A stretch of DNA of 64,000 nucleotides from positions 7,956,395-8,020,394 of the forward strand of contig CM056584.1 of assembly GCA_029721435.1 (NCBI GenBank). Direction: 5' to 3'. The notes under the pieces were generated by a model. It was not told the origin of the DNA. It searched no databases and saw only the letters and a list, made by a program, of their open reading frames with translations. The position numbers were made by a program, and so were the translations under genes. Each line of letters opens with the position of its first letter. Positions within the stretch are counted from its first letter, which is position 1. This document shows, in pieces, positions 39,186 through 54,100 of the stretch. Source of the stretch: Gymnothorax reevesii (Eukaryota > Chordata > Actinopteri > Anguilliformes > Muraenidae).

Positions 39186-42100
39186 AATCTAATGTGAGTG
39201 CTAATACCTGGTCATTTTCATACTGTACATGTCTTCTATGATGGGAGTATGGGATCAGATGGCATTTCAGCTTAACGCTGCTTGTGTAAAATAGAAATTG
39301 AGTGACGTTAATGTTTGAATGCTAATGCTAACATGCTTATGATAGCGATCTAATGTGAGTTCTAATATCTGGTCATTTTCATACTATACGTGTCCTCTCT
39401 GATGTTAATAGGAGATCAGATGGCATTTCAGCTCAACCCTTTTTGTGTAAAATGGAAATTGAGTGACATTAATGTTTTAATACTAATGCTAACATGCTAA
39501 TGCTAGCGATCTAATGTGAGTGCTAATATCTGGTCATTTTCATACTGTACGTGTCCTCTATGATGGGAGTATTGGATCAGATGGCATTTCAGCTCAACCC
39601 TTTTTGTGTAAAATAGAAATTGAGTGACATTAATGTTTGAATGCTAATGCTAACATGCTAATGCTAGCGATCTAATGTGAGTTCTAATATCTGGTCATTT
39701 TCATACTACACGTGTCCTCAATGATGTTAATAGGAGATCAGATGGCATTTCAGCTTAACCCTTCTTGTTTAAAATGGAAATTGAGTGATGTGAATGTTTA
39801 AATGCTAATGCTAACATGCTAATGCTAGCGCTCTAATGTGAGTGCTAATATGTAGTCATTTTCATACTGTACGTGTCCTCTATAAGGGGAATATGGGATC
39901 AGATGGCATTTCAGCTTAACCCTGTTTGTGTAAAATGGAAATTGAGTGACGTTAATGTTTAAATGCTAATGCTAACATGCAAATGCTAGCGATCTAATGT
40001 GAGTGCTAATATCTGGTCATTTATTACTGTACGTGTCCTCTATGATGTTAATAGGAGATCAGATGGCATTTCAGCTTAACCTTGCTTGTGTAAAATGGAA
40101 ATTGAGTGACGTTCATGTTTTAATGCTAATGCTAACATGCTAATGCTAGTGATCTAATGTGAGTGCTAATACCTGGTCATTTTCATACTGCACATGTCCT
40201 CTATGATGGGAGTATAAGATCAGATGGCTTTTCAGCTTAACCCTGCTTGTGTAAAATGGAAATTGAGTGACGTTAATGTTTGAATGCTAATGCTAACATG
40301 CTAATGCTAGCGATCTAATGTGAGTTCTAATATCTGGTCATTTTCATACCATACGTGTCTTCTATGATGTTAATAGGAGATCAGATGGCATTTCAGCTTA
40401 ACCCTGCTTGTGTACAATGGAAATTTAGTGACGTTACTGTTTGAATGCTAATGCTAACATGCTAATTCTAGCGATCTAATGTGAGTGCTAATTTCTGGTC
40501 ATTTTCATACTACACGTGTCCTCTATGATATTAATAGGAGATCAGATGGCATTTCAGCTTAACCCTTCTTGTTTAAAATGGAAATTGAGTGATGTTAATG
40601 TTTAAATGCTAATGCTAACATGCTAATGCTAGCGCTCTAATGTGAGTGCTAATATCTGGTCATTTTCATACTGTACGTGTCCTCTATGATGGGAATATGG
40701 GATCAGATGGCATTTCAGCTTAACCCTGTTTGTGTAAAATGGAAATTGAGTGACATTAATGTTTAAATGCTAATGCTAACATGCAAATGCTAGCGATCTA
40801 ATGTGAGTGCTAATATCTGGTCATTTTCATACTGTACGTGTCCTCTATGATGTTAATAGGAGATCAGATGGCATTTCAGCTTAACCCTGCTTGTGTACAA
40901 TGGAAATTTAGTGACGTTAATGTTTGAATGCTAATGCTAACATGCTAATTCTAGCGATCTAATGTGAGTGCTAATATCTGGTCATTTTCATACTACACGT
41001 GTCCTCTATGATATTAATAGGAGATCAGATGGCATTTCAGCTTCACCCTTCTTGTTTAAAATGGAAATTGAGTGATGTTAATGTTTAAATGCTAATGCTA
41101 ACATGCTAATGCTAGCGCTCTAATGTGAGTGCTAATATGTGGTCATTTTCATACTGTACGTGTCCTCTATGATGGGAATATGGGATCAGATGGCATTTCA
41201 GCTTAACCCTGTTTGTGTAAAATGGAAATTGAGTGACGTTAATGTTTAAATGCTAATGCTAACATGCAAATGCTAGCTATCTAATGTGAGTGCTAATATC
41301 TGGTCATTTTCATACTGTACGTGTCCTCTATGATGGGAGTATTGGATCAGATGGCATTTCAGCTTAACCCTGCTTGTGTAAAATAGAAATTGAGTGACGT
41401 TAATGTTTGAATGCTAATGCTAACATGCTTATGCTAGCGATCTAATGTGAGTTCTAATATCTGGTCATTTTCATACTATACGTGTCCTCTCTGATATTAA
41501 TAGGAGATCAGATGGGATCTCAGCTCAACCCTTTTTGTGTAAAATGGAAATTGAGTGACATTAATGTTTTAATACTAATGCTAACATGCTAATGCTAGCG
41601 ATCTAATGTGAGTGCTAATATCTGGTCATTTTCATACTGTACGTGTCCTCTATGATGGGAGTATTGGATCAGATGGCATTTCAGCTTAACCCTGCTTGTG
41701 TAAAATAGAAATTGAGTGACGTTAATGTTTGAATGCTAATGCTAACATGCTAATGCTAGCGATCTAATGTGAGTTCTAATATCTGGTCATTTTCATACTA
41801 TACGTGTCCTCTATGATGTTAATAGGAGATCAGATGGCATTTCAGCTTAACCCTTCTTGTTTAAAATGGAAATTGAGTGATGTTAATGTTTAAATGCTAA
41901 TGCTAACATGCTAATGCTAGCGCTCTAATGTGAGTGCTAATATGTGGTCATGTTCATACTGTACGTGTCCTCTATGATGGGAGTATGGGATCAGATGGCA
42001 TTTCAGCTTAACCCTGCTTGTGGAAAAATGGAAATTGAGTGAAGTTAATGTTGGAATACTAATGCTAACATGCTTATGCTAGCAATCTATTGTGAGTGCC

Positions 42101-42377
42101 AATATCTGGTGATTTTCATACTGTACGTGTCCTCTATGATTGGAGTATGGGATCAGATGGCATTTCAGCTTCACCCTGCTTGTGTAAAATAGAAATTGAG
42201 TGACGTTAATGTTTGAATGCTAATGCTAACATGCTCATGCTAGTGATCTAATGTGAGTGCTAATATCTGGTCATTTTCATACTGTACGTGTCCTCTATGA
42301 TGTTAGTATGAGATCAGATGGCATTTCTCCTTCACCCTTCTTGCATTATAAGCAAATTGAGTAATGTTAATGTTTCG

Positions 42378-42419
42378 ATGCTAATGCTAACATGCTGATG
42401 CTAACATGCTAATGCTAGC
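42378..42419. repeat. 14-bp sub-unit x3, class a
   Basis: Partner of 37359 at offset 5019, with the CTTGCATTAT change. Confidence 0.95.
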
Positions 42420-43035
42420 AATCTAATGTGAGTGCTAATACCTGGTCATTTTCATACTGTACATGTCCTCTATGATGGGAGTATGGGATCAGATGGCATT
42501 TCAGCTTAACCCTGCTTGTGTAAAATGGAAATTGAGTGACGTTAATGTTTGAATGCTAATGCTAACATGCTTATGCTAGCGATCTAATGTGAGTGCTAAT
42601 ATCTGGTCATTTTCTTTCTGTAAGTGTCCTCTATGATGTTAGTATGAGATCAGATGGCATTTCTCCTTCACCCTTCTTGTGTTATAAGCAAATTGAGTAA
42701 TGTTAATGTTTCAATGCTAATGCTAACATGCTGATGCTAGCAATCTAATGTGAGTGCTAATACCTGGTCATTTTCATACTGTACATGTCTTCTATGATGG
42801 GAGTATGGGATCAGATGGCATTTCAGCTTAACCCTGCTTGTGTAAAATAGAAATTGAGTGACGTTAATGTTTGAATGCTAATGCTAACATGCTAATGCTA
42901 GCGATCTAATGTGAGTGCTAATATCTGGTCATTTTCATACTGTAAGTGTCCTCTATGATGGGAGTATGGGATCAGATGGCATTTCTCCTTCACCCTTCTT
43001 GTATTATAAGCAAATTGGGTAATGTTAATGTTTCA

Positions 43036-43077
43036 ATGCTAATGCTAACATGCTGATGCTAACATGCTAATGCTAGC
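43036..43077. repeat. 14-bp sub-unit x3, class c
   Basis: Partner of 39144 at offset 3892. Class a and class c blocks are now only 658 bp apart, the spacing set by the M3-type junction. Confidence 0.95.
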
Positions 43078-46000
43078 AATCTAATGTGAGTGCTAATACC
43101 TGGTCATTTTCATACTGTACATGTCTTCTATGATGGGAGTATGGGATCAGATGGCATTTCAGCTTAACGCTGCTTGTGTAAAATAGAAATTGAGTGACGT
43201 TAATGTTTGAATGCTAATGCTAACATGCTTATGATAGCGATCTAATGTGAGTTCTAATATCTGGTCATTTTCATACTATACGTGTCCTCTCTGATGTTAA
43301 TAGGAGATCAGATGGCATTTCAGCTCAACCCTTTTTGTGTAAAATGGAAATTGAGTGACATTAATGTTTTAATACTAATGCTAACATGCTAATGCTAGCG
43401 ATCTAATGTGAGTGCTAATATCTGGTCATTTTCATACTGTACGTGTCCTCTATGATGGGAGTATTGGATCAGATGGCATTTCAGCTTAACCCTGCTTGTG
43501 TAAAATAGAAATTGAGTGATGTTAATGTTTGAATGCTAATGCTAACATGCTAATGCTAGCGATCTAATGTGAGTTCTAATATCTGGTCATTTTCATACTA
43601 CACGTGTCCTCAATGATGTTAATAGGAGATCAGATGGCATTTCAGCTTAACCCTTCTTGTTTAAAATGGAAATTGAGTGATGTTAATGTTTAAATGCTAA
43701 TGCTAACATGCTAATGCTAGCGCTCTAATGTGAGTGCTAATATGTGGTCATTTTCATACTGTACGTGTCCTCTATAAGGGGAATATGGGATCAGATGGCA
43801 TTTCAGCTTAACCCTGTTTGTGTAAAATGGAAATTGAGTGACGTTAATGTTTAAATGCTAATGCTAACATGCAAATGCTAGCGATCTAATGTGAGTGCTA
43901 ATATCTGGTCATTTTCTTACTGTACGTGTCCTCTATGATGTTAATAGGAGATCAGATGGCATTTCAGCTTAACCTTGCTTGTGTAAAATGGAAATTGAGT
44001 GACGTTCATGTTTTAATGCTAATGCTAACATGCTAATGCTAGTGATCTAATGTGAGTGCTAATACCTGGTCATTTTCATACTGCACATGTCCTCTATGAT
44101 GGGAGTATAAGATCAGATGGCTTTTCAGCTTAACCCTGCTTGTGTAAAATGGAAATTGAGTGACGTTAATGTTTGAATGCTAATGCTAACATGCTAATGC
44201 TAGCGATCTAATGTGAGTTCTAATATCTGGTCATTTTCATACCATACGTGTCTTCTATGATGTTAATAGGAGATCAGATGGCATTTCAGCTTAACCCTGC
44301 TTGTGTACAATGGAAATTTAGTGACGTTACTGTTTGAATGCTAATGCTAACATGCTAATTCTAGCGATCTAATGTGAGTGCTAATTTCTGGTCATTTTCA
44401 TACTACACGTGTCCTCTATGATATTAATAGGAGATCAGATGGCATTTCAGCCTAACCCTTCTTGTTTAAAATGGAAATTGAGTGATGTTAATGTTTAAAT
44501 GCTAATGCTAACATGCTAATGCTAGCGCTCTAATGTGAGTGCTAATATCTGGTCATTTTCATACTGTACGTGTCCTCTATGATGGGAATATGGGATCAGA
44601 TGGCATTTCAGCTTAACCCTGTTTGTGTAAAATGGAAATTGAGTGACATTAATGTTTAAATGCTAATGCTAACATGCAAATGCTAGCGATCTAATGTGAG
44701 TGCTAATATCTGGTCATTTTCATACTGTACGTGTCCTCTATGATGTTAATAGGAGATCAGATGGCATTTCAGCTTAACCCTGCTTGTGTACAATGGAAAT
44801 TTAGTGACGTTAATGTTTGAATGCTAATGCTAACATGCTAATTCTAGCGATCTAATGTGAGTGCTAATATCTGGTCATTTTCATACTACACGTGTCCTCT
44901 ATGATATTAATAGGAGATCAGATGGCATTTCAGCTTCACCCTTCTTGTTTAAAATGGAAATTGAGTGATGTTAATGTTTAAATGCTAATGCTAACATGCT
45001 AATGCTAGCGCTCTAATGTGAGTGCTAATATGTGGTCATTTTCATACTGTACGTGTCCTCTATGATGGGAATATGGGATCAGATGGCATTTCAGCTTAAC
45101 CCTGTTTGTGTAAAATGGAAATTGAGTGACGTTAATGTTTAAATGCTAATGCTAACATGCAAATGCTAGCTATCTAATGTGAGTGCTAATATCTGGTCAT
45201 TTTCATACTGTACGTGTCCTCGATGATGGGAGTATTGGATCAGATGGCATTTCAGCTTAACCCTGCTTGTGTAAAATAGAAATTGAGTGACGTTAATGTT
45301 TGAATGCTAATGCTAACATGCTTATGCTAGCGATCTAATGTGAGTTCTAATATCTGGTCATTTTCATACTATACGTGTCCTCTCTGATGTTAATAGGAGA
45401 TCAAATGGGATCTCAGCTCAACCCTTTTTGTGTAAAATGGAAATTGAGTGACATTAATGTTTTAATACTAATGCTAACATGCTAATGCTAGCGATCTAAT
45501 GTGAGTGCTAATATCTGGTCATTTTCATACTGTACGTGTCCTCTATGATGGGAGTATTGGATCAGATGGCATTTCAGCTTAACCCTGCTTGTGTAAAATA
45601 GAAATTGAGTGACGTTAATGTTTGAATGCTAATGCTAACATGCTAATGCTAGCGATCTAATGTGAGTTCTAATATCTGGTCATTTTCATACTATACGTGT
45701 CCTCTATGATGTTAATAGGAGATCAGATGGCATTTCAGCTTAACCCTTCTTGTTTAAAATGGAAATTGAGTGATGTTAATGTTTAAATGCTAATGCTAAC
45801 ATGCTAATGCTAGCGCTCTAATGTGAGTGCTAATATGTGGTCATTTTCATACTGTACGTGTCCTCTATGATGGGAGTATGGGATCAGATGGCATTTCAGC
45901 TTAACCCTGCTTGTGGAAAAATGGAAATTGAGTGAAGTTAATGTTGGAATACTAATGCTAACATGCTTATGCTAGCAATCTATTGTGAGTGCCAATATCT

Positions 46001-46270
46001 GGTGATTTTCATACTGTACGTGTCCTCTATGATTGGAGTATGGGATCAGATGGCATTTCAGCTTCACCCTGCTTGTGTAAAATAGAAATTGAGTGACGTT
46101 AATGTTTGAATGCTAATGCTAATATGCTAATGCTAGTGATCTAATGTGAGTGCTAATATCTGGTCATTTTCATACTGTACGTGTCCTCTATGATGTTAGT
46201 ATGAGATCAGATGGCATTTCTCCTTCACCCTTCTTGCATTATAAGCAAATTGAGTAATGTTAATGTTTCG

Positions 46271-46312
46271 ATGCTAATGCTAACATGCTGATGCTAACAT
46301 GCTAATGCTAGC
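46271..46312. repeat. 14-bp sub-unit x3, class a
   Basis: In 8079-bp copy 1, partner of 42378 at offset 3893. Confidence 0.95.
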
Positions 46313-49300
46313 AATCTAATGTGAGTGCTAATACCTGGTCATTTTCATACTGTACATGTCCTCTATGATGGGAGTATGGGATCAGATGGCATTTCAGCTT
46401 AACCCTGCTTGTGTAAAATGGAAATTGAGTGACGTTAATGTTTGAATGCTAATGCTAACATGCTAATGCTAGCGATCTAATGTGAGTGCTAATATCTGGT
46501 CATTTTCTTTCTGTAAGTGTCCTCTATGATGTTAGTATGAGATCAGATGGCATTTCTCCTTCACCCTTCTTGTGTTATAAGCAAATTGAGTAATGTTAAT
46601 GTTTCAATGCTAATGCTAACATGCTGATGCTAGCAATCTAATGTGAGTGCTAATACCTGGTCATTTTCATACTGTACATGTCTTCTATGATGGGAGTATG
46701 GGATCAGATGGCATTTCAGCTTAACCCTGCTTGTGTAAAATAGAAATTGAGTGACGTTAATGTTTGAATGCTAATGCTAACATGCTAATGCTAGCGATCT
46801 AATGTGAGTGCTAATATCTGGTCATTTTCATCCTGTAAGTGTCCTCTATGATGTTAGTATGAGATCAGATGGCATTTCAGCTTAACCCTTCTTGTATAAT
46901 AAAAAAATTGAGTAATGTTAATGTTTAAATGCTAATGCTAACCTGCTAATGCTAGCGATCTAATGTGAGTGCTAATATCTGGTCATTTTCATACTATACG
47001 TGTCCTCTATAATGTTAATAGGAGATCAGATGGCATTTCAGCTTAACCCTTCTTGTGTAAAATGGAAATTGAGTGACATTAATGTTTTAATACTCATGCT
47101 AACATGCTAATGCTATCGATCTAATGTGAGTGCTAATATCTGGTCATTTTCATACTGTACGTGTCCTCTATGATGGGAGTATTGGATCAGATGGCATTTC
47201 AGCTTAACCCTGCTTGTGTAAAATAAAAATTGAGTGACGTTAATGTTTGAATGCTAATGCTAACATGCTAATGCTAGCGATCTAATGTGAGTGCTAATAT
47301 CTGGTCATTTTCATACTGTACGTGTCCTCCATGATGTTAAAAGGAGATCAGATGGCATTTCAACTTAACCCTTCTTGTATAATAAAAAAATTGAGTAATG
47401 TTAATGTTTAAATGCTAATGCTAACATGCTAATTCTAGAGATCTAATGTCAGTTCTAATATCTTGTCATTTCCATACTCTACCTGTCCTCTATGATGTAA
47501 ATAGGAGATCAGATGGCATTTCAGCTTAACCCTTCTTGTGTAAAATGGAAATTGAGTGACATTAATGTTTTAATACTAATGCTAACATGCTAATGCTAGC
47601 GATCTAATGTGAGTGCTAATATCTGGTCATTTTCGTACTGTACGTGTCCTCTATGATGGGAGTATGGGATCACATGGCATTTCAGCTTAACCCTGCTTGT
47701 GTAAAATGGAAATTGAGTGAAGTTAATGTTTGAATACTAATGCTAACATGCTAATGCTAGCGATCTAATGTGAGTTCTAATATCTGGTCATTTTCATACT
47801 ACACGTGTCCTCAATGATGTTAATAGGAGATCAGATGGCATTTCAGCTTAACCCTTCTTGTTTAAAATGGAAATTGAGTGATGTTAATGTTTAAATGCTA
47901 ATGCTAACATGCTAATGCTAGCGCTCTAATGTGAGTGCTAATATGTGGTCATTTTCATACTGTACGTGTCCTCTATAAGGGGAATATGGGATCAGATGGC
48001 ATTTCAGCTTAACCCTGTTTGTGTAAAATGGAAATTGAGTGACGTTAATGTTTAAATGCTAATGCTAACATGCAAATGCTAGCGATCTAATGTGAGTGCT
48101 AATATCTGGTCATTTTCTTACTGTACGTGTCCTCTATGATGTTAATAGGAGATCAGATGGCATTTCAGCTTAACCTTGCTTGTGTAAAATGGAAATTGAG
48201 TGACGTTCATGTTTTAATGCTAATGCTAACATGCTAATGCTAGTGATCTAATGTGAGTGCTAATACCTGGTCATTTTCATACTGCACATGTCCTCTATGA
48301 TGGGAGTATAAGATCAGATGGCTTTTCAGCTTAACCCTGCTTGTGTAAAATGGAAATTGAGTGACGTTAATGTTTGAATGCTAATGCTAACATGCTAATG
48401 CTAGCGATCTAATGTGAGTTCTAATATCTGGTCATTTTCATACCATACGTTTCTTCTATGATGTTAATAGGAGATCAGATGGCATTTCAGCTTAACCCTG
48501 CTTGTGTACAATGGAAATTTAGTGACGTTACTGTTTGAATGCTAATGCTAACATGCTAATTCTAGCGATCTAATGTGAGTGCTAATTTCTGGTCATTTTC
48601 ATACTACACGTGTCCTCTATGATATTAATAGGAGATCAGATGGCATTTCAGCTTAACCCTTCTTGTTTAAAATGGAAATTGAGTGATGTTAATGTTTAAA
48701 TGCTAATGCTAACATGCTAATGCTAGCGATCTAATGTGAGTGCTAATATCTGGTCATTTTCATACTGTACGTGTCCTCTATGATGGGAATATGGGATCAG
48801 ATGGCATTTCAGCTTAACCCTGTTTGTGTAAAATGGAAATTGAGTGACATTAATGTTTAAATGCTAATGCTAACATGCAAATGCTAGCGATCTAATGTGA
48901 GTGCTAATATCTGGTCATTTTCATACTGTACGTGTCCTCTATGATGTTAATAGGAGATCAGATGGCATTTCAGCTTAACCCTGCTTGTGTACAATGGAAA
49001 TTTAGTGATGTTAATGTTTGAATGCTAATGCTAACATGCTAATTCTAGCGATCTAATGTGAGTGCTAATATCTGGTCATTTTCATACTACACGTGTCCTC
49101 TATGATATTAATAGGAGATCAGATGGCATTTCAGCTTCACCCTTCTTGTTTAAAATGGAAATTGAGTGATGTTAATGTTTAAATGCTAATGCTAACATGC
49201 TAATGCTAGCGCTCTAATGTGAGTGCTAATATGTGGTCATTTTCATACTGTACGTGTCCTCTATGATGGGAATATGGGATCAGATGGCATTTCAGCTTAA

Positions 49301-51114
49301 CCCTGTTTGTGTAAAATGGAAATTGAGTGACGTTAATGTTTAAATGCTAATGCTAACATGCAAATGCTAGCTATCTAATGTGAGTGCTAATATCTGGTCA
49401 TTTTCATACTGTACGTGTCCTCGATGATGGGAGTATTGGATCAGATGGCATTTCAGCTTAACCCTGCTTGTGTAAAATAGAAATTGAGTGACGTTAATGT
49501 TTGAATGCTAATGCTAACATGCTTATGCTAGCGATCTAATGTGAGTGCTAATATCTGGTCATTTTCATACTATACGTGTCCTCTATAATGTTAATAGGAG
49601 ATCAGATGGCATTTCAGCTTAACCCTTCTTGTGTAAAATGGAAATTGAGTGACATTAATGTTTTAATACTCATGCTAACATGCTAATGCTATCGATCTAA
49701 TGTGAGTGCTAATATCTGGTCATTTTCATACTGTACGTGTCCTCTATGATGGGAGTATTGGATCAGATGGCATTTCAGCTTAACCCTGCTTGTGTAAAAT
49801 AAAAATTGAGTGACGTTAATGTTTGAATGCTAATGCTAACATGCTAATGCTAGCGATCTAATGTGAGTGCTAATATCTGGTCATTTTCATACTGTACGTG
49901 TCCTCCATGATGTTAAAAGGAGATCAGATGGCATTTCAACTTAACCCTTCTTGTATAATAAAAAAATTGAGTAATGTTAATGTTTAAATGCTAATGCTAA
50001 CATGCTAATTCTAGAGATCTAATGTCAGTTCTAATATCTGGTCATTTCCATACTCTACCTGTCCTCTATGATGTTAATAGGAGATCAGATGGCATTTCAG
50101 CCTAACCCTTCTTGTTTAAAATGGAAATTGAGTGATGTTAATGTTTAAATGCTAATGCTAACATGCTAATGCTAGCGCTCTAATGTGAGTGCTAATATCT
50201 GGTCATTTTCATACTGTACGTGTCCTCTATGATGGGAATATGGGATCAGATGGCATTTCAGCTTAACCCTGTTTGTGTAAAATGGAAATTGAGTGACATT
50301 AATGTTTAAATGCTAATGCTAACATGCAAATGCTAGCGATCTAATGTGAGTGCTAATATCTGGTCATTTTCATACTGTACGTGTCCTCTATGATGTTAAT
50401 AGGAGATCAGATGGCATTTCAGCTTAACCCTGCTTGTGTACAATGGAAATTTAGTGACGTTAATGTTTGAATGCTAATGCTAACATGCTAATTCTAGCGA
50501 TCTAATGTGAGTGCTAATATCTGGTCATTTTCATACTACACGTGTCCTCTATGATATTAATAGGAGATCAGATGGCATTTCAGCTTCACCCTTCTTGTTT
50601 AAAATGGAAATTGAGTGATGTTAATGTTTAAATGCTAATGCTAACATGCTAATGCTAGCGCTCTAATGTGAGTGCTAATATCTGGTCATTTTCTTTCTGT
50701 AAGTGTCCTCTATGATGTTAGTATGAGATCAGATGGCATTTCTCCTTCACCCTTCTTGTGTTATAAGCAAATTGAGTAATGTTAATGTTTCAATGCTAAT
50801 GCTAACATGCTGATGCTAGCAATCTAATGTGAGTGCTAATACCTGGTCATTTTCATACTGTACATGTCTTCTATGATGGGAGTATGGGATCAGATGGCAT
50901 TTCAGCTTAACCCTGCTTGTGTAAAATAGAAATTGAGTGACGTTAATGTTTGAATGCTAATGCTAACATGCTAATGCTAGCGATCTAATGTGAGTGCTAA
51001 TATCTGGTCATTTTCATACTGTAAGTGTCCTCTATGATGGGAGTATGGGATCAGATGGCATTTCTCCTTCACCCTTCTTGTATTATAAGCAAATTGGGTA
51101 ATGTTAATGTTTCA

Positions 51115-51156
51115 ATGCTAATGCTAACATGCTGATGCTAACATGCTAATGCTAGC
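51115..51156. repeat. 14-bp sub-unit x3, class c
   Basis: Partner of 43036 at offset 8079; immediately precedes the AACGCTG marker of copy 2. Confidence 0.95.
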
Positions 51157-54100
51157 AATCTAATGTGAGTGCTAATACCTGGTCATTTTCATACTGTACA
51201 TGTCTTCTATGATGGGAGTATGGGATCAGATGGCATTTCAGCTTAACGCTGCTTGTGTAAAATAGAAATTGAGTGACGTTAATGTTTGAATGCTAATGCT
51301 AACATGCTTATGATAGCGATCTAATGTGAGTTCTAATATCTGGTCATTTTCATACTATACGTGTCCTCTCTGATGTTAATAGGAGATCAGATGGCATTTC
51401 AGCTCAACCCTTTTTGTGTAAAATGGAAATTGAGTGACATTAATGTTTTAATACTAATGCTAACATGCTAATGCTAGCGATCTAATGTGAGTGCTAATAT
51501 CTGGTCATTTTCATACTGTACGTGTCCTCTATGATGGGAGTATTGGATCAGATGGCATTTCAGCTTAACCCTGCTTGTGTAAAATAGAAATTGAGTGATG
51601 TTAATGTTTGAATGCTAATGCTAACATGCTAATGCTAGCGATCTAATGTGAGTTCTAATATCTGGTCATTTTCATACTACACGTGTCCTCAATGATGTTA
51701 ATAGGAGATCAGATGGCATTTCAGCTTAACCCTTCTTGTTTAAAATGGAAATTGAGTGATGTTAATGTTTAAATGCTAATGCTAACATGCTAATGCTAGC
51801 GCTCTAATGTGAGTGCTAATATGTGGTCATTTTCATACTGTACGTGTCCTCTATAAGGGGAATATGGGATCAGATGGCATTTCAGCTTAACCCTGTTTGT
51901 GTAAAATGGAAATTGAGTGACGTTAATGTTTAAATGCTAATGCTAACATGCAAATGCTAGCGATCTAATGTGAGTGCTAATATCTGGTCATTTTCTTACT
52001 GTACGTGTCCTCTATGATGTTAATAGGAGATCAGATGGCATTTCAGCTTAACCTTGCTTGTGTAAAATGGAAATTGAGTGACGTTCATGTTTTAATGCTA
52101 ATGCTAACATGCTAATGCTAGTGATCTAATGTGAGTGCTAATACCTGGTCATTTTCATACTGCACATGTCCTCTATGATGGGAGTATAAGATCAGATGGC
52201 TTTTCAGCTTAACCCTGCTTGTGTAAAATGGAAATTGAGTGACGTTAATGTTTGAATGCTAATGCTAACATGCTAATGCTAGCGATCTAATGTGAGTTCT
52301 AATATCTGGTCATTTTCATACCATACGTGTCTTCTATGATGTTAATAGGAGATCAGATGGCATTTCAGCTTAACCCTGCTTGTGTACAATGGAAATTTAG
52401 TGACGTTACTGTTTGAATGCTAATGCTAACATGCTAATTCTAGCGATCTAATGTGAGTGCTAATTTCTGGTCATTTTCATACTACACGTGTCCTCTATGA
52501 TATTAATAGGAGATCAGATGGCATTTCAGCCTAACCCTTCTTGTTTAAAATGGAAATTGAGTGATGTTAATGTTTAAATGCTAATGCTAACATGCTAATG
52601 CTAGCGCTCTAATGTGAGTGCTAATATCTGGTCATTTTCATACTGTACGTGTCCTCTATGATGGGAATATGGGATCAGATGGCATTTCAGCTTAACCCTG
52701 TTTGTGTAAAATGGAAATTGAGTGACATTAATGTTTAAATGCTAATGCTAACATGCAAATGCTAGCGATCTAATGTGAGTGCTAATATCTGGTCATTTTC
52801 ATACTGTACGTGTCCTCTATGATGTTAATAGGAGATCAGATGGCATTTCAGCTTAACCCTGCTTGTGTACAATGGAAATTTAGTGACGTTAATGTTTGAA
52901 TGCTAATGCTAACATGCTAATTCTAGCGATCTAATGTGAGTGCTAATATCTGGTCATTTTCATACTACACGTGTCCTCTATGATATTAATAGGAGATCAG
53001 ATGGCATTTCAGCTTCACCCTTCTTGTTTAAAATGGAAATTGAGTGATGTTAATGTTTAAATGCTAATGCTAACATGCTAATGCTAGCGCTCTAATGTGA
53101 GTGCTAATATGTGGTCATTTTCATACTGTACGTGTCCTCTATGATGGGAATATGGGATCAGATGGCATTTCAGCTTAACCCTGTTTGTGTAAAATGGAAA
53201 TTGAGTGACGTTAATGTTTAAATGCTAATGCTAACATGCAAATGCTAGCTATCTAATGTGAGTGCTAATATCTGGTCATTTTCATACTGTACGTGTCCTC
53301 GATGATGGGAGTATTGGATCAGATGGCATTTCAGCTTAACCCTGCTTGTGTAAAATAGAAATTGAGTGACGTTAATGTTTGAATGCTAATGCTAACATGC
53401 TTATGCTAGCGATCTAATGTGAGTTCTAATATCTGGTCATTTTCATACTATACGTGTCCTCTCTGATGTTAATAGGAGATCAAATGGGATCTCAGCTCAA
53501 CCCTTTTTGTGTAAAATGGAAATTGAGTGACATTAATGTTTTAATACTAATGCTAACATGCTAATGCTAGCGATCTAATGTGAGTGCTAATATCTGGTCA
53601 TTTTCATACTGTACGTGTCCTCTATGATGGGAGTATTGGATCAGATGGCATTTCAGCTTAACCCTGCTTGTGTAAAATAGAAATTGAGTGACGTTAATGT
53701 TTGAATGCTAATGCTAACATGCTAATGCTAGCGATCTAATGTGAGTTCTAATATCTGGTCATTTTCATACTATACGTGTCCTCTATGATGTTAATAGGAG
53801 ATCAGATGGCATTTCAGCTTAACCCTTCTTGTTTAAAATGGAAATTGAGTGATGTTAATGTTTAAATGCTAATGCTAACATGCTAATGCTAGCGCTCTAA
53901 TGTGAGTGCTAATATGTGGTCATTTTCATACTGTACGTGTCCTCTATGATGGGAGTATGGGATCAGATGGCATTTCAGCTTAACCCTGCTTGTGGAAAAA
54001 TGGAAATTGAGTGAAGTTAATGTTGGAATACTAATGCTAACATGCTTATGCTAGCAATCTATTGTGAGTGCCAATATCTGGTGATTTTCATACTGTACGT

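Larger units (their letters stand above)
34257..39276. repeat. HOR unit M2 (5020 bp)
   Basis: Bounded by AACGCTG markers at 34257 and 39277. It overlaps a 5020-bp tandem duplication in which about 33.3-37.9 kb is repeated at about 38.3-42.9 kb. The first GTGGAAAAATGG monomer, a one-base gain over GTGTAAAATGG, appears here near 37003 and is then inherited by every later unit. A stretch at about 37.9-38.4 kb with TTTCATCCTG and the TATAATAAAA family resembles the trimer sub-array near 2-4 kb and seeds the insert seen later in the 8079-bp unit. Confidence 0.82.
39277..43168. repeat. HOR unit M3 (3892 bp)
   Basis: Bounded by AACGCTG markers at 39277 and 43169. It is repeated once more as the first part of the next unit: about 39.04-42.93 kb matches about 42.93-46.82 kb at offset 3892, becoming 3893 after a one-base loss near 40023, where GGTCATTTATTACTG replaces GGTCATTTTCTTACTG. 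That loss is private to this copy, so this copy is not the direct template of the later ones, or the loss came afterwards. Confidence 0.85.
43169..51247. repeat. 8079-bp HOR unit, copy 1
   Basis: Fifty monomers (50 x 161 + 2 x 14 + 1 = 8079). The period holds from about 42585 to the end of the window: the CTTTCTG markers at 42614, 46507 and 50693 recur at 50693, 54586 and 58772. The unit is a mosaic. Its first part is the M3-type block. A segment like 37.9-38.4 kb follows from about 46.82 kb. About 47.76-49.55 kb copies 43.56-45.35 kb (offset 4201). About 49.56-50.10 kb copies 46.98-47.52 kb (offset 2576). About 50.10-50.67 kb copies 44.45-45.02 kb (offset 5650). Confidence 0.92.
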
